From the NCBI RefSeq assembly GCF_014905175.1, contig NC_057793.1, positions 12,922,369-12,986,368 of the forward strand: a DNA stretch of 64,000 bases, read 5' to 3'. How positions within the stretch are numbered: the first letter of the stretch is position 1; each line of letters begins with the position of its first letter. Source of the stretch: Aphidius gifuensis. Lineage: Eukaryota; Arthropoda; Insecta; Hymenoptera; Braconidae. The position numbers were made by a program, and so were the translations under genes. Of the stretch, positions 1 through 12,184 are shown piece after piece. Below the pieces are notes generated by a model. That model did no database searches. It was not told the origin of the DNA and saw only the letters and a list, made by a program, of their open reading frames with translations.

Positions 1-184
1 ACCAGCTTATATTTACAAACACTAATACTACTCCAGCAATTCAGGGGAAGTTCCAAAACCGTAGATTTCTTCTAAAACAAAGACATGTAGGTGTCCGCTG
101 CGCCACGACAACGTACACGTAAATACTATTTTATTTCTTTTGAATCAACAATTGAAAAATAAGCAAAGTCACACCTGCGCAGTA
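1..184 (-). repeat. Left part of a split repeat (copy A)
   Basis: These bases continue, after removal of the 185-6397 insertion, into 6400-6925. Together they match the inverse of the uninterrupted copy at about 47845-48390. Near 92-111, read on the - strand, is a remnant resembling a tRNA box A (TGGCGCAGCGGA). No box B is recognisable in this copy. No coding potential is seen. Confidence 0.75.
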
Positions 185-1318
185 CACGGAGAGAAATATT
201 CAACAAAAATTGTTAAAAAATTACTTAAAAATTGTTGAACAGAACCACAAAAAGGTGGCAAGATGTCAATCCAATAAAATTTGTTGTGGTCAACATCAAA
301 ATTTGTTTTACCGACCCACAAATTTTATGGTTCCCGGGGACACAAAAATTATGGTTCTGTACAATAGAATCTATTGGACACATATTAAAATCTATATAAC
401 TTTCAATAAAAATTATATACTACAAATTTTGTTCTTTCTCAAATAAAAATTTGATAAAGTGAACAAAATTTGTTCTATTTCTGTATAAAATTGTTGCATG
501 TTAATAAATAACATTTATTTGATTTCAAATAAAAATGAATTTTAAACAAAATTTCTTGTTTTTTAATAAAATTTATTGTACAATAACAATTGAATTTATT
601 CAACTTAACAAAAATTCTTACCAAATGAATAAATATGTCTTCCACCTAAATAAATATTAATAAACTCTTTTAAATAAAAAATTATTAATAATTAGTAATT
701 AATTGATAATTGCAATTTTATATATGGCAAGTCTTTTTATTACTGTTACATGAAGCTTACATTTTAGAATCTTATTTTAACTTACTTCTATTTAAATTAC
801 GTTTTACCACCAGTTTTCATTATAAATCTATGCCCTCCAAATGCACGTACAATGTAGCTAATATTACAACTATATAAATCATTTTATGTTAGAATTTTCC
901 ATTGATAACGATAAGTTAATAATTTATACGCTTGGGTATGTAAATCATAAAAACATCGGGTAAACAATTTAACGATTAATATAAAATTATTATTCTCTCC
1001 AAGAATAATATGATTGACTTCAAAGAATACTGGTCCTTCTTCTGATTGCAGTCACAACAACACATTGGTCTTTTATTAGCATACCATCCCAAGTTAACTT
1101 TTAACTTTTGATATCAATTTAGTGATTGGATCACTTAATGGATACAAATATTTGAATTTTCAAGCAACTACTAATTTCATCAATGAGAAATGTCCTAACT
1201 AAATTTTTATTATAAATTAACATTTACAAGATTCATTCATTAAAATCTATAGTTTAATTGAAGTTGATGCTTTATTGCAATCGTCTTACATACATTTAAT
1301 CTACTGATAGCGACAGCT

Positions 1319-2967
1319 GAGGTTCTTTTACCATCACGATGTTTTGCCTCAAATCTCATCGTAGATATTCTAGATAAAGATCCAGTTAGAAACAATACCT
1401 GGGATAATGCAATAAGAAGTGATGTTTTGGTTTCATACTATTAGAAAAAAATTATTACGAAGCGTTAAATAGTCGGTTATTATTTCACTTAATGTTAAAT
1501 GTGTCACAATCAAGATAATAGCTTGTACAAATATCAATTATATCTTTAACAGTAAAAATATTTCCCAAAGTTTATCATTTTGTTTATATAATGGCCACAT
1601 TAAACTAAAATGTAAGTCGAATCAAAGTCAACATTTCTTAGCAGACATAATAATTGATTTTTTTTATTTGTTTTAACAATATTTCGGATGGTTTATTTTT
1701 ATAAGTCCGTAATAGAAGCCTTTAATTCGACTATTAAGTTCATCTAGTGTAAATAATTTTTCTACAATGATATAATGATTTAAAATTAATGCCATGTCAT
1801 ATCGACATACACCTTCTAACAAATCGTGTGCATAATCAACGGAGGCATTTGTTATTGATGGAAACCATGAACCCCGAATAAAATACTTTTTTGAACTCTT
1901 GTTAACTTAGGTTTTTAATATCTAATTCATAACTATTTTTGTTCTTAAAATACATTTTTTTCTGAAAACTGAATTTATTTGTTTTTATTAATCTGACAAA
2001 ACGACAAAATTTATGTTGACTAAAACTTTCGGTAAAACCAAGCATATAATGCATGCCTAAATTATTCCAAGAATTAATGATAATTTAAAAATATAGTGAT
2101 AGGTCCAGACGTGTGATTAATTGTAATACCTGTGCTTCCAAGAAATTCAAGTTCATCTTTTATCCTCGAAAAAATAATTTCATTTTCAAAATATTTCCGG
2201 TCAACAGTATTAAAAAGTACAAATAAAAATATGTTTTCAAGTTTTTGTTTGGTATCGTGAGGCAAACATGGTAATGATAACGTAAATAGCCCCACACTTA
2301 GATACACCACGATGATACCTAAAGGGTTATCATTTTCGTAATCATCGTAATAAAAAAAAAGGGGAAGTATAAGTTTATTTTCATCATGAGAAACTATTTT
2401 TTGCCATAAATTACCTTGTATAAAATTACTATTAATTGTCGGGCTATCTTTTAAAACTTGAATGTAATTAATCATATCATTATATACGTGGTAGCTCGAA
2501 AATTTTTAAAAACATCTCTGAGAGGAATAAATTCAACTGTAACTTGAATCATTTTTTAAAATTTGATTACTTTGTTTTTGATAGTATTCTTGTCTATTAC
2601 CTATTAAATATGAACTGGTGGTATATAAGTCCTGAGTTCTTAAAACGTTAAAAGCCTTATGCTCTGTTTTAAACTCATTAAATTCATTAGTACAATTTTC
2701 AAATATTTTAGAAATAGCTGACTTTTCACTGTCAATACTTTAATTTATCAATAATATTTTTTTATTTTTGCAAAGACGTTTGGCATAATCAGACGTGAAA
2801 TTAATTATTTCATTTGTTTTAGTTCTTGGAATATCTACGTAACTATATAGTTTTGCAGCTAAAAGTAATGTTTCATTATTATTTGTTGTTGGTATTTGTT
2901 CATGGCTTTCAATATGACATGGTGCATCAATAATATCCAGAGTATTGTTCCTATTATCAGCTGTCAT
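1319..2967 (-). pseudogene. Decayed transposase-like protein (main body)
   Basis: Four - strand segments read like one broken protein. 2967-2740 includes LLLAAKLYSYVDIPRTK. 2475-2074 (133 codons) includes YDDYENDNPLG, a CLPHDTKQKLENIFL stretch and a VDRKYFENE stretch. 2056-1991 in another frame includes GMHYMLGFTESFSQHKFC. 1360-1319 includes MRFEAKHRDGKRT. From memory this order (YDD-x-E-x-NPLG, then LGFTESF, then MRFEAKH) resembles a widespread group of uncharacterised, transposon-derived animal proteins that begin with C2H2 fingers. Several frameshifts separate the pieces. The family resemblance is from memory and was not searched. Confidence 0.6.
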
Positions 2968-3014
2968 AGTACTATCAGCTACTACAGCATCAATATCATC
3001 AATTTTAATTTTAT

Positions 3015-3218
3015 TTATCTGTTGAACTGTGCTATTACTAATAGCTTTTTATGTATCTTATAAATGTGAGATTTTAAAATATTAAATGAATTAAAAACCC
3101 TGTTACACAGCTGAAACCCACATGGAAATGTACATTTATCTGAATGACAATTTTTTAAATGAGTGAGAAATTTTTTTGGTTCTGACAATGACTCGTTACA
3201 AAATGGACAAGTGTACAT
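3015..3218 (-). pseudogene. C2H2 zinc-finger N-terminus of the same transposon protein
   Basis: The 67-codon frame starts MYTCPFCNESL and holds two C2H2-like fingers: CPFC ... HLKNCH, then CGFQLC ... HIYKIH. It lies just upstream, on the same strand, of the transposase-like remnants, and fits the DNA-binding N-terminus of that protein. It ends in a stop 48 bp before the next fragment, so it is either an exon or a broken reading frame. Confidence 0.55.
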
Positions 3219-4149
3219 AATGATAACAATTTTTAATAACTACGATACGAATGATAATAATACTAATATCACCTAAATACTAATTGAATTTAAAACTAAT
3301 ATTTCTTGATAACAAATATAGTTTCTCCGAAATTATATTTTGAAAAATTGTATAACAAATACGTTTGTTAATGCTTTCATGTCGAAAAATTTTTCATCAA
3401 AAAATAAAATAAATTATGTTTCACGACTATAATTTAAAAAATTGTTATTTATCATTTACTTTAAACTTGAGATTAAATTATTCTTAAGATTTCCAACGAA
3501 ATCAAATAACAAACAAATAAATTTAACAGTTAACACAATACTCAAAAATAATAATAATAAATTACGTATCAGTCTAGTTATATATTAATTGGTTGATGGT
3601 TTTCTTTTATTTGAAAGTGTTATTGCATGTTCAACTTGGCCAAGCAACTCTAATGTTTGTCTACTACATTTACTTCCTATTGGTAAAATTATTTATAAAG
3701 CCCCTTTTGAATAAAATTCCATAAATGATCAGCTTTTTCCGGAAATTTGCATTGCAACGAGAAAATAACTTGAATGTTAAATCAATTGTATGAAGAACAG
3801 AATTGACGACGTAAATACTTTGAATTAACTGTCTCGTTAACATATACATAAAACCGATTGAATATCATTTATTGGCCCTACTAACACTGGGATGGGTTGA
3901 AAAGTTAAATTATGATTTGAAAGTATGTTTCTTGACGATTAATAGCTGGCTGAATATCTGCAGCAGTTTCTACGTGAATCTAAAAAGCTGTCGTTCAACT
4001 ATAGAAAGTTTATTGTTTTTCACCTTTTAAGTCTCAATGATGGTGCTTGAATGATATATGGTAAGTAAAAAATATAGCGTCTTGGTTGTGATGGGGTAGT
4101 GTTGGCAATGTGTGTACCAGACCGCTGTCAGCTTGAGTAATATCTTTAC

Positions 4150-5410
4150 AACTATTTAAATAATTTATTAAAACAGGACGAACGATTTCCATCTATCAAA
4201 TATTTATCAGCAGCATCAGGGTAAATTTTGTTAAAATCTGATGACAGTAATTTGCACCAATTATACTTCCAAGCAAGGAAAATCTTTGTAATACTCGTGC
4301 AATTGATAATTACCACTTTTCAGTTTTTGCTGTCTATTCCAAAAGATTGATCCCACTTTATTTTCACTTGATCATCGGATCCAATGATGAGACAACCAGT
4401 CTACAGCTGTTTTTGTTCTTCTTCTGTTGAAAAGAAAAAAATTAATATTTTAAACATTAATAAAAAAATCATGTACAAAATTTTGGCTATAAATAACTAA
4501 TTTACCATTAGCATCTCACAACAGTGACAATGGGAATCTTTAATTATTTGTCCATCTGGATTGGATTCTTGTAATTTGGCGAGGAGCGATATGGGAGTAT
4601 ATATGCTGTCTCTTTGATGTGCCAGGTAAATAACTGCTTCATCTGACCACGTATTGAATTGTTCTTTGAAATACTGTAAAAATTATTAATTAATCATGAT
4701 CTACATTTTAAATGAATTAAAAAAGTAACAGAGAAAAGACAATTAAGTGGTACAAAAATAAAACATCTAGCATGCTTAAATAAATTTACTACTGTGAAAA
4801 ATGAAAATACATTTTTTTTTTTAATAATAAATATTAATAAATCTATATGCATCTAAGAAAAGAAGCATTCTCAAGTGCATATATCTACCAACAATCTTAT
4901 TAATGAAAAAAATGTGAAATTAGTTTAAAAAAAAAACTCATTGTAATTGATGTTGTTTATGTCAAACATGTCCTCCAACAGGCTTTATACATATATACAA
5001 TACATACAATAACTGGTCATGCTGAATGGTTAATTAAGTGATAATAAAATTTAAAAATGTGGAAATGAAAATATGATTTAACTTATTTATAAACTTATTT
5101 AAAAACAAAATATTATTTTTTGATAAATAATTGAAATTAGTCTGCTATGAAAATTTACTTTTTTAAATGAATTGATAAATTATTTTGATAAAAAAGACAA
5201 GTATTGTTTCAACATTTAGCATGCTTACCTAAATGATTTTAGACGCCTTGTTGTCCTTGTTGATAAATTGATCAAACTGACGATTTTTTCATTATCAATG
5301 ATAAGTCGAACCATTAGATTCTTTTGTATTTTTATCAAGAGACCCATTACGAATGTAAAATTTAAAAACACTTTTACCATCAGACGTTTTCATCAACGTT
5401 TCATAAACAG
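4150..5410 (-). pseudogene. Remnants of a second coding block in the 6.2 kb transposon
   Basis: Exon-like pieces occur on the - strand. One near 5330-5225 reads MVRLIIDNEKIVSLINLST and ends at a GTAAGC donor-like site. One at about 4673-4506 begins after a TTTTTACAG acceptor-like site, reads YFKEQFNTWSDEAVIYLAH, and ends before GTAAAT. One at about 4260-4160 contains WCKLLSSDFNKIYPDAADKY. The spacing suggests an intron-containing gene upstream of the zinc-finger protein, or an upstream part of the same gene. Interrupting stops show decay. I do not recognise the function. Confidence 0.4.
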
Positions 5411-6397
5411 ACTAAAATACATATATTTTATTAATTAAAAATTATTAAATATACAATGAAACGTGAAATCAATTAACATGGATTTATAAACTTACATTAT
5501 TTTGAATTTCAGGACGTGCAAAAAATTGATTCTCGTCCTACCACAAAAAAAAATAACGATTATTATTATCTTGATATTTGACTTATCCTTTCTTTTCAGG
5601 ATTTATTTTAAATTATCTTCATATGTTATCAAGCAAGAATTTTTCGAAGTTAAATAAAAAAAATCATACCATAATTGACACTGGAAAAAAAAAAAAAAAA
5701 ATTGTTAATTTAAAAAAGAAAGGTTATGTAATGAATAAACATCCAATAAATTAAAATAATAATCTACTTACCAATATAAGATTAATGAAATAATTTATAC
5801 AAATTATCACACTGTCAAATTAAAATTCACAATTGTACATAAATATAAATAAGTAAATGATAATTGTTAAAGATTTCACCGACAATTTCTATTTTTTTTT
5901 GTTTTCGATCATTGACAAGTCTCAACTAGTTTGAACAGCCAACAGAAATAACTCACACAACGAAACATCCCTCCAAACGTATTTGTGTGTTGTCATCTGC
6001 TAGTTGCCACATGTGGTTCCAGAACCATAAAAATTGTTGTGATTTAAACAAAATATTCTTACACAGTTTACAAATTTTGTTGAACCACAAAATTGTTGTA
6101 CCGTTTAACAAAAATTATTATCCTTGAAACAAAAAATATTAGATTGGAAATAAAAATTATAAAACAAGAAAATGAAAATTATAAAACAGATAATAAAATT
6201 TGTAATACGGTTAATTGAAAAATGTAGTCCAATAAAAATTGTTGTACCGTTCAATAAAAATTATAAACCTACAAAATAAAAAATATAAAACATTTAACAA
6301 GTTTTATAAGAAAAACAAATAAATAAAAAGAAGCTTGCATCTTGCCACCAAATTGTTGTACCAGAACCACAATTTTTGTTGAATATTTCTCTCCGTG

Positions 6398-6925
6398 TAG
6401 ACTAAAAAGTGGGGGCAGTTGACATTTCTGAGTCCGTCATCAATTTTGCTATGGCCCATTGTAATTTTAAATATGTTGCTTTGTATTTATTAGTGACACC
6501 TATAGGATTTCTAAGAGAGTCAAATTTTTACTATGGCACATCGTAAATTTTCAGAGGATCATTTTAATTTTGTCCACAACAACAGAGTGAAATTTTATAA
6601 ATATACAAAAAAAAAAAAAAAAAATATTCTCTGCTACGGTGCAATGTAATTTTTAGGCTCGATTATTTTAAATTTTAAATTTGGTTACTGTAAAAATTTC
6701 TTCATGCTTTGTATTTTTTTCATCGGGAACCAGCAAAAAAAAAAAAAACATGACAAAATCGCTTTGGTACATTTTAATATTTCAACACTGCAATTGTTTT
6801 CTTTCGTTAAAATGATAGTAAATATTTCAATAGTCAAAAAATAGTTTTTTAGTAATGTGGCACCATAGTAAAATTTGGTGGAAATTTTTCTCCGTTCATA
6901 GTGGCATTCTCCAGAAATTTTTTTC
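6398..6925 (-). repeat. Right part of split repeat copy A
   Basis: The TA at 6398-6399 is the target duplication. The sequence from GACTAAAAAGTGGGGGCAG onward continues the repeat of 1-184 and matches about 47845-48215 in inverse orientation. It includes two oligo-A runs (about 6605-6625 and 6735-6750). It ends near TTTTTTTCCGTGCG. Non-coding. Confidence 0.7.
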
Positions 6926-8045
6926 CGTGCGTATATAACTCGTCATAATTTTTTTTTAAATTCATAAATCAACTTGAAACTCAAAGTGTATAACTTCATT
7001 ATAATCATGCCAACAGTGTTATTAAAGAAATTCATCTATTTATATCGTTTAATCTTATTTATTTATTACCTTATGACGATGAGTAATTCAGTTTATCTAA
7101 CTTTAAAAGAGTTGGAGAAGATTCAAAATTGAAAAACTTGTCACTGGCAATAAACATATACATATATCTGCATAAATAAACATAAACGATCACAATTTTT
7201 ATGCATTATAGGTACATCCACTAAGCCGTCACTTGACCTGCTCGAGAAATCCTCATGAAAGACTGGGAACTCACTACTCAAAATAGCATCGGTATTGTTG
7301 ACATTTATTTTTTTATTTCTTCTCTATAATTCATCATATTCTCTTAAATAACTAATTATTTAATTCAAGTTTTATAACACTTGTGTTAATTGTTAATTTC
7401 AAAAAATAAAAGTCATTTAAGGGTAAAACAAGGTTTGTTGATGATAGAGGGCATTTCCAGGGTTGAGACTTTTCTCTAAATTCATCTTTTAAGAGTAAAA
7501 AAAGTTCTATTCGTTCATGCAAATTTTATTCTCAACGAATTCCTAGGAATTACTTTTTATATTTTTGATTGATTTTCAAGTTATGAGGGTGTAAAGAAAA
7601 AATAATAAAAGTTCTTGGTTTGTTGTAACTTATTTTCAATTTTCAAATAATAATATTATTATTATTTATTATTTATAATAATATTATCATTAACACTATT
7701 AAATTATTTGAATAAACATCGGTAATTCCATTTTTTTTTTTTTTTTTTTTTTTTGTATATTGTCAATATTTTTAAATTACAAAATAAACTTCTTGGCAAT
7801 AAGTTGTTCGTAATAATTAAAATAATTTCTTTCAAATGATAAACGGTTTGTTTTAAAAAAAAAATTCTAGACTTTTAGAACAAGCTTGTGGAAAAAATAT
7901 TTTACTTATTTTGTTCAAATAAAGTTTTGTGATAAACGATAAATAGTTCATGTCTACATGATTGTTTTTTATTTATGAAGTAAGAAAACAAAAAATTTTT
8001 CTTAAAGAAATATGCATCTAATATCAAGACCTTTTTATATTATTT
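6926..8045. other. AT-rich DNA, nothing recognised
   Basis: No convincing gene. The stretch contains simple AT-rich sequence and a run of about 25 T near 7731-7755. Confidence 0.5.
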
Positions 8046-8151
8046 TATGTTACAAGGGCAGTGGGAATAATGTGTGAATTTCCAAAGCGTAAGAGGGGTA
8101 GTGCGCTTTTTAGAAATTCACTCATTATTACCACTGTCCCTAGTAACATAA
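8046..8151. mobile_element. About 106 bp hairpin MITE, copy 1
   Basis: The left arm TTATGTTACAAGGGCAGTGG pairs with the right arm ending CCACTGTCCCTAGTAACATAA. A close second copy is at 41071-41177. The whole element folds into one imperfect hairpin and has no coding potential. Confidence 0.7.
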
Positions 8152-8156
8152 AATAT

Positions 8157-8290
8157 AGTTCGTTACATGTGCCCAATCAGAGAGCCCGCTCACAACTCAT
8201 TTGGAGGGGAAACACTCGCCAAGGCTCGTGCTTGCCCCTCCAAATTCGTTGAGAGCACACTCTCTGAGTGGGCACTTGTAACGAAATATA
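8157..8290. mobile_element. About 134 bp hairpin element
   Basis: The arms TCGTTACATGTGCCCAATCA and TGAGTGGGCACTTGTAACGA are inverted repeats. The interior also pairs (GAGAGCCCGCTC... with ...TTGAGAGCACACTCTC, and TTTGGAGGGG with CCCCTCCAAA). It abuts the MITE at 8046-8151 and is non-coding. Confidence 0.65.
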
Positions 8291-8683
8291 CTATTCAAGA
8301 ACTCTTTTGTTCTGAACTTATAAACAATCGTTCATAAAATGAAAAAAAAAAGATTTCTCGGAAAAATATGCGGTACCCAAGTAGGAAGTGACGACGGGCA
8401 CAAGCCTGGGACAAGCCTGATTACCCGGTTCTCGGGCCTGTGTCAGGCCTGAGACACAAGCCTGTGTCAAGTCTGGAATGTTCACGATGTATTTGCTGGT
8501 GTCTGACTAGTGTATCGGGCTCGGCACAGGTTTGTGTTCCCAGGCTTGACACTGGCTTGCAAGAAAAATTATAAAAAAATATAAATAAATAATTGATATT
8601 AATTTATTAAGTTGACATTATTATTTTTTACGCGATACAATTTGAATTAACGATAATTATATGAACGAAAATAAACGGCGTAA

Positions 8684-8734
8684 CGGGGGATCGATCCTAG
8701 GTCTCTCACGTGGAACTCCAATGCTCTATCAATA
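8684..8734 (-). other. tRNA-like block (interrupted)
   Basis: Read on the - strand, this carries the box B-like GGATCGATCCCCC and the AGAGCATTGGAGTTCCACG stretch shared with 35312-35375, 15862-15924 and 63680-63743. The box A side lies beyond the nested insertion at about 12185-12200. A pol III promoter relic, not a functional tRNA gene. Confidence 0.5.
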
Positions 8735-11700
8735 GTCCAGTCAAAAGTTGTCTGAGTTTGCTCACTTGTGGGTAAACTTTAGAAAAAAATCATAGATATA
8801 GATTAGAGGGTGGGAAATCAATTAGGATAGAGGAAAAATCATAGAAAAAATTTTAAAAGGGGGAAAAAAAATAGAAAGTTTTTCTATTTTGAATAGTAGG
8901 TAGGATATAGGGTTTACGGAAAAATTGTGAAAAGAAAAGTTGTAGAAAAAAAAATTAGCTAAATTTCATTATAGGTCATTTTTGAGGTTTATGGAAGGGT
9001 TAAGGATATATAGGGGTTTTTAAATTATTTGAGTGCGTTCGATTAGAAATCGAAGGGAAATAGATGACGTAGTAAAGAGGGACGCGGTTTCCGTTTTGTT
9101 CTGTCATTCGTCGCAGTTCGTCGTACTAGTTTGCGGGCTCGAATAAAATAATAATGACTAAAATATAAAATAAAATAAAATAAAAATGAGAGATATTTTA
9201 ATTTCGAGATTTTTTAATTTACAACATATTTTATTGTTTAAATAATATATTGTTTAGGAAATATCACAATTCAGGCCTGTGGCACTCCTGTGGCGAGGGA
9301 CGTGACTTAGTGTCCATTCTGGCTTCCATGACCGTCCGTAGTCATTTTTTTTTTTTGACTAGTTTCGTCTATTTTTGCCAAGTTCAAAATAATGGATTTA
9401 TTTAATTAGTTTTTTTTTGTAAAACTTGATTTTTTTTTAAGTCCTTTGAAAAAAAAAAAAAAAAACTTAGATATTTACATTATTCTACTTAGCTGTAATT
9501 GTAGCCACACTATCAATATCTACATTATTTTACCAGAAAAATTTTTTACTTAGCTATATTTTTTACTTAGCTGTATTTGTAGCCAAACAATCAATATCTA
9601 CATTATTTTACTCAGCTAAATTTTCCACTCAGCTAGATTTTTTACATAGCCGTAATTGTAGCCACACGCCAATAGCGCATTATTTTACTTAGCTAAATTT
9701 TATACTTAGCTTTAATTATAGCCAAACAATCAATATCTACATAATTTTACCAGCTTAACTTTTCCCTTAGCTACAATTTTTACTTAGCTAGATTTTTAAC
9801 TCAGCTTTAATTATAGCCAAACAAACAATATCTACATAATTTTAACAGCTTAATTTTTCCTTTAGCTAGATTTTTTACTTAGTTTTAATTATAGCCAAAC
9901 AAACAATATCTCCATAATTTTACCAGCTTCGATTTTCCTTAGCTACATCTTTTTCTTAGCTAGATTTTGGACTTAGCTCGATTTTTTACTTAGCTTTAAT
10001 TATAGCCAAACACACAATATCTACATAATTTTACCAGCTTAATTTTTCCCTTAGCTATATTTTTTACTTAGCTGTAATTGTAGCCAAACAATCAATATTT
10101 ACATTCTTTTACAAGTAAAATTTTTTGCTTAGCTCGATTTTATTATACATTTCAATTTTACGAAATACGAAACGAGGCAGAAAAAAAATAACTACGGACG
10201 GTCATGATGGCCATAATCCGCAACAAGCTGCTACGGGGGGCACTATGGGGTGCCACGGGCCTGAATTGCGGGACGTCCATTGTTTATAGTATCATTAATT
10301 GTAACTAAAAAAATTAAAAAATGAAAATTATTTGAAAAAGAAATTGACAATGAAATAAAAAAAAAAATTTTTTTTAATTTTTTTTTTTGTTTAAACAATT
10401 AAATTATAAATAAATAAATTGATAAAATAATAAAAGGATAAGATTTTTTTTTTTTAATTTAACAACAATTTAATTTAATAGCCAAAATATTAAATATAAT
10501 ACGGTTTTCTTATTTTCTCCGAGTTTAAGTGACTGTACGCGGAAAAATAAGGATTAAATCGCGAAAATGACCTGAAAGTAAATAATCCAAATAAAAAAAG
10601 GAATTGACAGCCTATCATAAATTTTTTTTACAACAATTATTTTAAAAGTTATTAATTTTTTAATTTATGAAATCGTATTTTTTTTTTTTACTTTCTCCGA
10701 GTTCGAGTCATTGTACGGGGAAAAAAAGTGTTGAATCGCAAAAAAGACCTAAAGTAAATGATCCAAAGAAAAAAAAAATACAATTATATAAATTTAAAAA
10801 TTAATAACTTTTGGGCTGTTGAATGAAATTGTTGTTAAATTAAAAAAAAAAAATCTTATCTTTTTATTATTTTAACAATTTATTTATTTATAATTCAATT
10901 GTTTAAACAAAAAAAAAAAAAAAAAAAAAAATTTTTTTTTAATTTCATTGTCAATTTTTTTTTTAAATAGTTTTAATTTTTTTTTTTTTCATGTTTTTAG
11001 TTTTAATTAATGATACTATAAACAATATATATGTATTATTTAAACAATAAAACATGTTGTAAATAAAAAAATCTCGAAATTAAAATATCTCTCATTTTAC
11101 GTAGGTGGGACACTTCGCGTCACCTACGTATTGAATTTGTCTAAAAAAAAAAAGAAAAGTGTCGTAGCTCCTTAGCCAATAGACCTAGAGACTTCATATT
11201 ATGATCAAAAGAAGCGTATTTTTAATACCTACAATTCGTATATTTTCGTTTTTTTAAAAAGTAATTATTAAAGCCGTAAATGCTAAAAATATTAAATTTG
11301 TCATTTTGTCTTTTTTTTTTTAAAATTAATAACTCTTAAACTATCCATCCGATTAACTTTCACCGACTAATTTAAAGTTTCATTTTATTTTTATCTACAA
11401 TTTGCCGCAAATATGAACGCGATATCTTAAAAATTGACAAAATATCGATGATTAATTACAAAATTTTATTTTCGCAGTCACGGAACTGATTAACATTGGA
11501 ATCTGTCAAAATTATATGGAGGCAGATTAGTCGCACGAAGTTGGCAGCCCTGCTCAGTAAAACGCACTCACACAGATGAACATATGTTTATAATAATATT
11601 CCGTAGTAAACAAAACGACATAACCTATGAGCAATATGACATTTATTTAAAAAAAAAAAAAAAATGAACCAATTAATAATTGCACATGACCCACCGGAGT

Positions 11701-12184
11701 ATTGAAAATTTCAATTTTCGTCACAAGTGATTTTTTATTCTATTTTATTTTATATTTTAGTTATTATTATTTTATTCGAACCCGCAAACTAGTACGACGA
11801 ACTACGACGAATGACAGAACAAAACGGAGACCGCGTCCCTCTTTACTACGTCATCTATTTCCCTTCGATTTCTAATCGAACGCACCCAAATAATTTTAAG
11901 ACCCTTATATATCCTTAACCTTTCGATAAACCTCAAACATGACCTATAATAAAATCAAGCTAATTTTTTTTCCTACAACTTTTCTCTTCACAATTTTCCC
12001 GTAACCCCTATATCCTACCCGCTATTCAAAATAGAAAAATTTTTTATTTTTTTTCCCTGCTTTAAAAATTTTTCTATGATTTTTCTTCTATCCTAATTGA
12101 TTTCCCACCCTCTAATCTATATCTATGATTTTTTTTTAAAGTTTACCCACAAGTGAGCAAACTCAGACAACTTTCGACTGGACT
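8734..12184. mobile_element. 3.45 kb element with about 430 bp terminal inverted repeats, nested in a tRNA-like block
   Basis: The left arm starts AGTCCAGTCAAAAGTTGTC and the right arm ends with its inverse (…GACAACTTTCGACTGGACT). The arms match over about 8734-9190 and 11725-12184. TCAA lies on both sides (8729-8732 and 12185-12188). The uninterrupted relative at 63720 (CTCTATCAAGTCGACC) gives the empty site. Long arms with a 4 bp duplication resemble a foldback-type element. No transposase is visible. A second inverted pair (from about 9187 and to about 11095, TGAGAGATATTTTAATTTCG) is nested inside, and the 9257-10278 element inside that. Confidence 0.75.
9257..10278. mobile_element. hAT-like non-autonomous element, 1022 bp, 8 bp target duplication
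   Basis: The 8 bp ATTGTTTA is found on both sides (9249-9256 and 10279-10286). The opposite, uninterrupted arm of the surrounding inverted repeat (about 11020-11040) has a single copy. The ends pair imperfectly: CAATTCAGGCCTGTGGCAC on the left and the inverse of CAATTCAGGCCCGTGGCACC on the right. CCATGACCGTCCGTAGT also recurs inverted. The interior is roughly 110 bp repeats of ACTTAGCTA- and ATCAATATCTACATAATTTT-containing units. Non-coding. A partial relative is at 53581-53800. An 8 bp duplication is typical of hAT. Confidence 0.75.

Larger units (their letters stand above)
185..6397 (-). mobile_element. 6.2 kb DNA transposon with TA target duplication and decayed coding remnants
   Basis: Both ends begin CACGGAGAGAAATATTCAAC, as inverted repeats identical for about 29 bp and similar for longer. 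A TA flanks each side (183-184 and 6398-6399). The unoccupied copy near 48210 reads straight across the junction, which confirms the boundaries. Subterminal regions carry many variants of an AACAAAAATTGTTGT-like motif. All coding remnants point leftward (- strand): an upstream block at about 5.4-4.1 kb, then a C2H2 zinc-finger peptide at 3218-3015, then the main protein body from 2967 to about 1319. Stops and frameshifts break all of it, so the copy looks inactive. TA duplication fits several superfamilies; I could not assign one. Confidence 0.85.

Noticed and set aside
9470..10140. Regularly spaced repeats resembling a CRISPR array
   Set aside because: Spacers are themselves repeated and diverged, units vary, and the block lies in an hAT-like element in a eukaryotic genome.
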